From Bacillota bacterium (GTDB lineage: Bacteria > Bacillota > Clostridia > Clostridiales > Clostridiaceae), in assembly GCA_023424785.1 (NCBI GenBank), contig JAFADP010000001.1:1-11796 (forward strand): 11,796 nt of DNA. Direction: 5' to 3'. Both the position numbers and the translations under genes were made by a program. Positions 7,193 to 11,796 of the stretch are shown one piece after another; positions within the stretch are counted from its first letter, which is position 1, and every line of letters starts with the position of its first letter. Below the pieces are notes generated by a model. That model saw only the letters and a list, made by a program, of their open reading frames with translations, did not search any database and was not told the DNA's origin.

Positions 7193-7653
7193 TTATTAAA
7201 GTACTATCTAAAACTGAGGACTTTGAGAAAGTTTTAAAACTTAGAAAACAATTAGGTATTAGTGTTATCACTTTGGGGGTATTAGCTATATTAGCGTTTA
7301 TTGCTATTAATTTTAGTGGCATATCCATAGATGAATATGTAAAAGGTGTTTATAGTGGAACAGGTGTAGGATTTATTTTAGCAGGTAGTATATTACTATA
7401 TAGAACTTCTAGAATATTGAATAATGAGACTTTAAAAGAAGAAGCTGAAATTGAAGAAAGAGATGAAAGAAATATATACATTATTGAAAGAGCTATGTTT
7501 TTAACAGGAATTATATTAGGACTTATATTATATGTTAGTATGTTAGTTTCATTATTATTTAATTTATTAGTATTTAAAACAATTATGTGTATACTTATGT
7601 TATTGTGTTTCTTATATATTAGCATTTATTTCATGTTAAAGAAAAGTATATAA
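7189..7653 (+). CDS. Four-helix membrane protein with ERDERN motif (DUF2178-like)
   Basis: This 154-aa integral membrane protein has hydrophobic segments at about residues 23-43, 54-71, 103-124 and 127-149. Helices 2 and 3 are separated by an acidic cytoplasmic-type loop, EEAEIEERDERN (about 84-95). The charged DERN-type motif before a helix resembles uncharacterised DUF2178-like membrane proteins that often accompany a short XRE regulator; the family name is from memory and needs a profile search. GAGGAGGAG lies just before ATG 7189, which overlaps the repressor stop. No terminator follows immediately, so read-through reaches the hairpin at 7817. A role in sensing membrane stress or in controlling the adjacent repressor is plausible but unproven. 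Confidence 0.75.
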   Translation: MIIKVLSKTEDFEKVLKLRKQLGISVITLGVLAILAFIAINFSGISIDEYVKGVYSGTGVGFILAGSILLYRTSRILNNETLKEEAEIEERDERNIYIIERAMFLTGIILGLILYVSMLVSLLFNLLVFKTIMCILMLLCFLYISIYFMLKKSI

Positions 7654-7661
7654 AATATATA

Positions 7662-7690
7662 TTGACATATATATTCAAATAATATAATAT
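7662..7690 (+). promoter_or_regulatory. sigma-A promoter of the leader / ABC exporter unit
   Basis: A perfect -35 TTGACA (7662-7667) is followed by a 17-bp spacer and TAATAT (7685-7690). A perfect TATAAT (7683-7688) at 15-bp spacing is the alternative -10. The site begins 8 bp after the preceding operon's stop. Predicted transcription start is about 7697. Confidence 0.75.
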
Positions 7691-7726
7691 TTTAACATAA
7701 GTTGAAAATGAAAGGAGAGGGCTCAA

Positions 7727-7756
7727 ATGATTAAATATGTGGTGGTTAATCACTAA
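7727..7756 (+). CDS. Nine-residue leader peptide MIKYVVVNH
   Basis: ATG 7727 is preceded by AAAGGAGAGG (7711-7720) at good spacing, and the frame ends at TAA 7754-7756. The peptide is MIKYVVVNH, with three consecutive valines just before the end. Nothing else can be translated from this strong ribosome site, and it lies between a good promoter and an intrinsic terminator, which is the setting of regulatory leader peptides. I do not recognise the peptide. Whether ribosomes stall on it, and in response to what, cannot be seen here. Confidence 0.6.
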   Translation: MIKYVVVNH

Positions 7757-7816
7757 AATTTAATAATGCAAAATTAATTTAACCTTTCATAGATACTAAT
7801 AGCTTTAGAAAATAAT

Positions 7817-7864
7817 AAGCTGCTTATTAAGTACCATAAAAAGGTGCTAATAAGTAGCTTTTTT
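7817..7864 (+). terminator. Intrinsic terminator upstream of the ABC-2 exporter genes
   Basis: The left arm 7817-7835 (AAGCTGCTTATTAAGTACC) and right arm 7843-7860 form 18 pairs with two G-U pairs and a single bulged A at 7829. The loop is 7 nt and the stem runs into six T (7859-7864). It stands 130 bp upstream of the first permease start and well after both the leader ORF and the previous operon, so it can gate transcription into the exporter. Confidence 0.85.
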
Positions 7865-7984
7865 ATTTAATAGGAAATTATATATTTTGTATCTCTGTGG
7901 ATAAGTTATAAGAGTTATAAAAGTAGAAAATAAGGATTATGTTTCATAAATTCCTTACCTACAGCTAGCAAGTATGAAAGGTAT

Positions 7985-7993
7985 AAGGAGGGG
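7985..7993 (+). promoter_or_regulatory. Ribosome binding site fixing the GTG start of the first permease
   Basis: AAGGAGGGG is followed four bases later by GTG 7998. It lies inside the reading frame if the upstream ATG at 7974 is used, and that ATG has no ribosome site of its own, so GTG 7998 is preferred. CCTTACC (7953-7959) can pair with GGT and AAGG at 7980-7988 and could mask this site. Confidence 0.75.
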
Positions 7994-7997
7994 TAAT

Positions 7998-8825
7998 GTG
8001 AGAAAAATATTAAGTGATATTTCTAATTATGTACCTTTTGGGAGAAGTGTTATTCAAGCAAGAATGAGTTACAAAGTTGGATTTTTCATGAGAATTGTAG
8101 GGGGATTAATACAAGTATTAATAATGTATTACTTATGGCTTGCTATATTTAATAGCTCATCTAGTGATACTATTAATGGGTTTACAAGTAGTGAAATGAT
8201 TATTTATGTAATAATGAGTTATATTACAGCTCAAGTTATAAGCATAAGTAATGAATGGGCAATTGCAGATGATATTTTAACAGGATCTATTGCCACTAAT
8301 TTAATTAAGCCTATAAAGTATGAAAAGAGAATATTATCTGAAAGTATTGGACAAGTTGTGTTAAACGTTTGTACAATTTCTATACCTGTGTGGATATGCT
8401 TTTATTTATATAGGTTTATTGCCTATAAAGAGACACCACCAAGTCTTGGTAATATTTTATTATTTTTAGTAAGTGCAATTTTTGGATTTATTATTATGTT
8501 TTTATTTAACTTTATTTTCTCTATAAGTGCTTTTTATGTAACTTATATTTGGGGATTTATGCTTTGTAAAAGTATAGTTATTAACTTTTTTTCAGGACAA
8601 TTAATTCCTATAGTATTTTTCCCAAAAGCAATGCAAGGAATATTAAAATATCTACCTTTTTCAGGTATGAATTATACTCCAGTTATGATTTATATGGGCA
8701 AGCTAAGTATGAATGAAATATTATTTTCAATAGGAGTACAAGTTGCCTGGATAGTTATTTTATTCTTGTTATATAAGATTTTATGGAGTAAAGCAATAAA
8801 AAGAGTCACTGTAATGGGGGGATAA
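7998..8825 (+). CDS. ABC-2 type exporter permease (COG4587-like)
   Basis: This 275-aa integral membrane protein starts at GTG 7998 (an ATG eight codons earlier is possible). It has about six hydrophobic segments: near residues 25-48 (GFFMRIVGGLIQVLIMYYLW), 66-85, 110-140, 150-185, 188-210 and 240-262. The charged N-terminus and the 'GSIATNLIKPIKY' segment between helices are typical of the ABC2_membrane_6 / DUF990 group of permeases. These work as a heterodimer with a second permease and one ATPase to move substrates outward. It is the first gene of a three-gene operon, 4 bp from the second permease. The substrate is unknown; relatives are annotated as daunorubicin- or viologen-type exporters without firm evidence. 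Expression probably depends on read-through of the upstream terminator. Confidence 0.85.
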   Translation: MRKILSDISNYVPFGRSVIQARMSYKVGFFMRIVGGLIQVLIMYYLWLAIFNSSSSDTINGFTSSEMIIYVIMSYITAQVISISNEWAIADDILTGSIATNLIKPIKYEKRILSESIGQVVLNVCTISIPVWICFYLYRFIAYKETPPSLGNILLFLVSAIFGFIIMFLFNFIFSISAFYVTYIWGFMLCKSIVINFFSGQLIPIVFFPKAMQGILKYLPFSGMNYTPVMIYMGKLSMNEILFSIGVQVAWIVILFLLYKILWSKAIKRVTVMGG

Positions 8826-8829
8826 ATTA

Positions 8830-9621
8830 GTGAGACGTTATTTAGATATTTATAAGGATTTTGTTAAACAATATTTTAAAATATTAATGCAATCAAAAGC
8901 TAATTTCTTTATTGGAGTTATATGTTTTATTTTCTCTCAAGCAAGTGGAATTTTATTTATATCTATGGTATTTAACCAAATTCCTGAATTAAATGGATGG
9001 AATTTTTATGAGGTACTTTTTATATATGGATTTGCACAGCTTCCTAGGGGATTAGACCATTTATTTTTTGATTATATATGGTTATTTAGTAAAAATACCA
9101 TAATAAGAGGAGAATTTGATAGATATTTATTAAGACCATTAAATCCATTATTTCAAGTAATAGCAGAAAGATTTCAACTAGATGCTTTTGGTGAATTAAT
9201 TATTGGTAGTGTTATTGTTGGTTATTCAATAATTAACTTAAATGTATCAATAACTATAACTAAGGTAATAGGATTTTTTATTGCAATAATAGCAGGTGCA
9301 TTTATATATTCATCAGTAAAGTTATTTTTTGCATCAATTGCATTTTGGATTAAGGATAGTTTTCCATTATTAAATATAGTATATACATTTTCAGACTTTA
9401 CAAAGTACCCAACTTCCATATATGGAAAGGGTATTCAAGTAATATTAAGTTATATAATTCCTTTTGCTTTTACTGCATTTATACCTGCTTCATATTTCTT
9501 AGATAAAGAAACATTTACTTATGGAGTAATAGTTACATGCATAGTAGCAGCAATAGCTTTTTTTATAGCTTATAAAACTTGGTGTTTAGGATTAAAGGCA
9601 TATGAAAGCGCTGGAAACTAA
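8830..9621 (+). CDS. ABC-2 type exporter permease, second subunit (COG3694-like)
   Basis: This 263-aa membrane protein starts at GTG 8830, 4 bp after the stop of the first permease. The nearby G-run (8816-8821) lies in the end of the upstream gene, so translation is probably coupled. The N-terminal 'RRYLDIYKDFVKQYFKILMQSKANFF' amphipathic segment, the 'GEFDRYLLRPLNPLFQVI' cytoplasmic loop (about residues 95-112) and about six helices match the second permease of this ABC-2 group. It pairs with the preceding permease and the following ATPase. In these systems the R-P-L-N-P loop is well conserved and probably contacts the ATPase; that contact is inference. The stop overlaps the ribosome site of the ATPase gene. 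Confidence 0.85.
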   Translation: MRRYLDIYKDFVKQYFKILMQSKANFFIGVICFIFSQASGILFISMVFNQIPELNGWNFYEVLFIYGFAQLPRGLDHLFFDYIWLFSKNTIIRGEFDRYLLRPLNPLFQVIAERFQLDAFGELIIGSVIVGYSIINLNVSITITKVIGFFIAIIAGAFIYSSVKLFFASIAFWIKDSFPLLNIVYTFSDFTKYPTSIYGKGIQVILSYIIPFAFTAFIPASYFLDKETFTYGVIVTCIVAAIAFFIAYKTWCLGLKAYESAGN

Positions 9622-9632
9622 GGAGGGGCAAG

Positions 9633-10637
9633 ATGATAAGAGTTGAGAATTTAAAAAAAGAATTTAAACAAAATAAAATAGATCCAGGATTTAAAGGAGC
9701 AGTAAAAAGTTTATTTTCTAAAGAAACTATTACAAAAGTTGCAGTTGATGATATTAGTTTTGAAGTAGGAAAAGGAGAAATTGTTGGATATTTAGGACCA
9801 AATGGCGCAGGTAAGTCCACAACAATAAAAATGGTAACAGGAATACTTACTCCTACAAGTGGAAAATGTACAGTAGATGGGTTAATACCATATGAAAATA
9901 GAATTGAAAATGCTAGAAAGATAGGTGTAGTATTCGGTCAAAGAACTCAGCTTTGGTGGGACTTGCCTTTAAGTGAAACTTTTGCACTTCTTAAGAAAAT
10001 ATATGGAGTAGAAGATGAAGCATATAGAAAAAGATTAGATTTGCTTAGGGAAGGATTAGGCTTAGATGAATTTATGGGCAGAACTGTTAGAACCTTATCT
10101 TTAGGACAAAGAATGAGAGCAGATTTAGCTGCAGCATTAATTCATAATCCAAAGGTTATTTATTTAGATGAACCAACAATTGGATTAGATATAGTTGTAA
10201 AAGACCAAATAAGAGAATTAATTAGAAATTTTAGAGAAGAATATGGTACTACTGTAATGCTAACAACTCATGATATGAGTGATATTGAAGAGCTATGCAA
10301 GAGAATATTAGTTATTGATAAAGGAAAACTAATATATGATGGAGACCTAAAAAAATTAAAAGATACTTATGGAACTTCTAGAACTTTAGAACTAACATTA
10401 AAAAATCCTTTAGAATTTAATATGGATAAGTTTAAAACTCAAATAGGAGAAGTTTTAAAAGAAGTGGAACTTAGCCTTGAAGGAAGTAAATTAAGTATAG
10501 TTCATAATAAGGAAGAAATAGATACAGTAGAACTTATTGGAGTAGTAGTTAAATACTTAGGAGTGAAGGATATTGAAATTAAGGATATGCCTGTAAGTGA
10601 TATTATAAAGAAAATTTATAAAGGTGAAGAAATATAA
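9633..10637 (+). CDS. ABC exporter ATP-binding protein (COG4586-like)
   Basis: This is a 334-aa ATPase of the ABC-2 exporter. All nucleotide-binding motifs are present: Walker A GPNGAGKST (residues 55-63), Q-loop Gln103 in VVFGQRTQLWWDLP, signature LSLGQ (155-159), Walker B VIYLDE (175-180), D-loop GLD (184-186) and H-loop His213 in TTHD. The GQRTQLWWDLP block and the N-terminal lead before Walker A are hallmarks of the COG4586 group that pairs with the two preceding permeases. After about residue 225 a C-terminal extension of roughly 100 residues follows, as in many ABC-2 ATPases. The AGGAGGGG site overlaps the permease stop, so the three genes are one operon. The stop codon is built into the left arm of the following hairpin. 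Confidence 0.93.
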   Translation: MIRVENLKKEFKQNKIDPGFKGAVKSLFSKETITKVAVDDISFEVGKGEIVGYLGPNGAGKSTTIKMVTGILTPTSGKCTVDGLIPYENRIENARKIGVVFGQRTQLWWDLPLSETFALLKKIYGVEDEAYRKRLDLLREGLGLDEFMGRTVRTLSLGQRMRADLAAALIHNPKVIYLDEPTIGLDIVVKDQIRELIRNFREEYGTTVMLTTHDMSDIEELCKRILVIDKGKLIYDGDLKKLKDTYGTSRTLELTLKNPLEFNMDKFKTQIGEVLKEVELSLEGSKLSIVHNKEEIDTVELIGVVVKYLGVKDIEIKDMPVSDIIKKIYKGEEI

Positions 10638-10656
10638 AGGGCTATTTTAGCCCTTT
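10636..10656 (+). terminator. Terminator stem of the ABC exporter operon, apparently missing its T-run
   Basis: A perfect 9-bp stem, AAAGGGCTA (10636-10644) and TAGCCCTTT (10648-10656), has a TTT loop and overlaps the ATPase stop codon. Only the three T within the stem follow the GC part; then comes CAGACTGTCG. A normal T-run may have been cut off by insertion of the adjacent IS element. Confidence 0.6.
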
Positions 10657-10664
10657 CAGACTGT

Positions 10665-10705
10665 CGACAACTAACTTATTTAATAAGTTAGTTGTCGGCT
10701 TTTTA
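10665..10705 (+). terminator. Perfect 33-bp palindrome with T-run at the IS left end
   Basis: CGACAACTAACTTATT (10665-10680) and AATAAGTTAGTTGTCG (10682-10697) are perfect inverted repeats around a single T, followed by GGC and five T. It can serve as an intrinsic terminator that blocks transcription entering the IS from the ABC operon. It may also overlap the terminal inverted repeat. With one unpaired base it is also cruciform-prone DNA. Confidence 0.75.
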
Positions 10706-10714
10706 TGTTATAAT
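10706..10714 (+). promoter_or_regulatory. Extended -10 promoter of the transposase
   Basis: TGTTATAAT gives a TGn extension plus a perfect TATAAT (10709-10714), directly after the T-run of the palindrome. No good -35 lies at 17 bp, since that position falls within the hairpin. The transposase ATG is 30 bp downstream. Confidence 0.5.
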
Positions 10715-10744
10715 ATTTTTATTAAATTTAAGGTGGTATTTATT

Positions 10745-11796
10745 ATGATGGGAGTAAAAGATAAAATTGATAGAAGTCAAATAGAACTTCTAAGTTTAGA
10801 TGATCTTGTTCCAAAAAATCATTTAGTAAGAAAATTAGAAAAGGCTATAAACTTAGATTTTATTTATGATGAAGTTAGAGACTTGTACAAGCCATACGGC
10901 CGCGAAAGCATTGATCCAGTAGTTTTAATAAAAATTGTTATGATTCAATATATATTTGGAATCAGATCGATGAGACAGACATTAAAAGATATTGAAGTTA
11001 ATAATGCATATCGTTGGTATCTTGGTTATGGCTTACATGAAGAATTGCCTCACTTCTCAACATTTAGTAAGAATTACTCTAGGAGATTTAAGGACACAGA
11101 TTTATTTGAAAATATCTTTGCTAGAATCTTACTTGAGATTAATAAATATGGTTTCATTGATGATGAAAACATATTTATTGACGGAACACATATTAAAGCT
11201 AATGCTAATACGCATAAATATATGAATGAAGTAATTGAAGAATCTACCAGAGTATATGAAGAAGCATTGCAAGCTGAGATAACTAAAGATAGAGAAAATC
11301 ATGGTAAAAAGCCACTTAAAGAAAAAAATACTACTGAAGAAGTAAAAAAAAACATTAAAATAAGTACTACCGACCCTGAAAGTGGATTATTCCATAAAGG
11401 AGAACATAAAAAAGTTTTTGCATATGCTTCGAATACAGCTTGTGATAAAAATAATTTTATTTTAGGTTTTGAAGTTACACCAGGTAATGTTCATGATTCA
11501 GTTTCATTTTGGCCTATTTATGAGAAAATGAAAAGAGAACATCCCAATATAAAAGGAATTGTAGTAGATTCCGGATATAAAATACCGGCAATAGCAAAAC
11601 AAATAATAGATGATGGTAAATTACTAATAATGCCATATAAAAGACCAATGACTAAAAAAGGTTTTTTTCGAAAAAATGAATATGTTTATGATGAATACTA
11701 TGATTGTTATATATGTCCTAATAATAAAATATTGAAATACACTACTACTAATCGTGACGGATAACGAGAATATAAAAGTAATAAATGTGATTGCAA
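10745..11796 (+). pseudogene. IS1182-family transposase, frame interrupted by TAA
   Basis: The open part runs 10745-11764, 339 codons from ATG 10745. That start is chosen because AAGGTGG (10730-10736) lies 8 nt upstream, and the GTG at 10733 is part of that site. The N-terminal DUF772-type domain is clear (LSLDDLVPKNHLVRKLEKA, then GRESIDPVVLIKIVMIQYIFGIRSMRQT). A DDE_Tnp_1-type catalytic core follows: IFIDGTHIKANA near residue 140 holds the first Asp, and IVVDSGYKIPA near 276 the second. Family members usually run to about 450-550 aa. Here TAA 11762-11764 falls after TTTNRDG, yet the same frame continues sensibly as REYKSNKCDC, the start of the Cys-rich insert normally found at this point. 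The stop therefore looks like a point mutation (TAT/TAC to TAA), removing the catalytic Glu region. The copy is probably inactive unless the stop is read through. Confidence 0.75.

Larger units (their letters stand above)
7697..7868 (+). promoter_or_regulatory. Candidate attenuator leader RNA of the ABC-2 exporter
   Basis: This is a roughly 170-nt transcribed leader. It carries a 9-codon ORF with a strong ribosome site, then two mutually exclusive structures. An early hairpin pairs 7794-7805 with 7817-7833 (TAC, TAATA and GCTT against AAGC, TATTA and GTA, with bulges). The terminator uses 7817-7835 with 7843-7860. Because the early hairpin takes the terminator's left arm, it can act as an antiterminator. 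In addition, ATGAAAGG at the leader's ribosome site (7708-7715) is exactly complementary to CCTTTCAT (7783-7790). This is the architecture of ribosome-mediated attenuation. A free-standing small RNA ending at the terminator is the main alternative. Confidence 0.55.
10657..11796 (+). mobile_element. IS1182-family insertion sequence (right end outside window)
   Basis: The element is recognised by its transposase. The left end is placed at the sequence CAGACTGTCGACAAC just after the ABC terminator stem. The exact boundary is inferred, because the right inverted repeat and the target duplication lie beyond the window. It starts with a long perfect hairpin, then an extended -10 promoter, then the transposase in the same direction as the upstream operon. 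Confidence 0.65.

Noticed and set aside
7350..7625. 91-codon minus-strand ORF antisense to the four-helix membrane protein
   Set aside because: Asn/Ile-rich antisense shadow with no ribosome site; the plus-strand gene has coupling and family features.
7708..7734. Alternative 8-codon leader ORF MKGEGSND starting at ATG 7708
   Set aside because: It lacks a ribosome site upstream and overlaps the strong site that serves the MIKYVVVNH ORF.
9563..9820. Minus-strand ORF over the permease/ATPase junction
   Set aside because: Antisense to the Walker A region of a clear ATPase and without a ribosome site.
10992..11225. Plus-strand ORF nested in another frame of the transposase
   Set aside because: Out-of-frame shadow of the DDE transposase; no evidence of programmed frameshifting in this region.

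Overview
The window is very AT-rich, with strong AGGAG-type ribosome binding sites, short intergenic spaces and intrinsic terminators. Together with the protein repertoire (clostridial-type Fe-S L-serine dehydratase, short glycogen phosphorylase, Opp transporter, IS1182-type transposase) this points to a Firmicute, most likely a Clostridium sensu stricto. The species cannot be fixed from the sequence alone.

Layout. (1) 1-1951, + strand: the 3' end of an oligopeptide ABC transporter ATPase (oppF-like), a hairpin, then the lipoprotein peptide-binding subunit oppA. A bidirectional terminator separates oppA from the convergent serine dehydratase genes. (2) 1996-3549, - strand: sdaAB-sdaAA, the two subunits of the iron-sulfur L-serine dehydratase, under a near-consensus promoter whose spacer holds a perfect 17-bp palindrome. 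(3) 4006-6264, +: a stand-alone glycogen phosphorylase. (4) 6400-6627, +: a small unrecognised CxxC/CxxC protein. (5) 6766-7653, +: three tightly coupled genes, a two-helix small membrane protein, a Cro/CI-type repressor and a four-helix membrane protein with an ERDERN motif. They are preceded by a promoter overlapped by a 23-bp-period array of TTTAC/GTAAA half-sites. (6) 7662-10637, +: a promoter, a 9-codon leader ORF, an intrinsic terminator with a competing hairpin, then a three-gene ABC-2 exporter (two permeases and an ATPase). (7) 10657-end, +: an IS1182-family element that begins at the end of the exporter's terminator stem. Its transposase frame is interrupted by a TAA.

How it fits together. 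The first half is core peptide, amino-acid and glycogen metabolism: peptide import feeds amino acids, serine dehydratase turns serine into pyruvate and ammonia, and glycogen phosphorylase mobilises stored glucose. The second half is more accessory: an apparently self-regulated repressor/membrane-protein module and an exporter that looks controlled by transcription attenuation through a translated leader.

The most interesting item is the exporter's leader region at 7662-7997. Its promoter, leader ORF, terminator and an alternative hairpin are readable directly. That it senses an antibiotic or peptide through ribosome stalling is inference. The second is the iterated operator in front of the repressor module.
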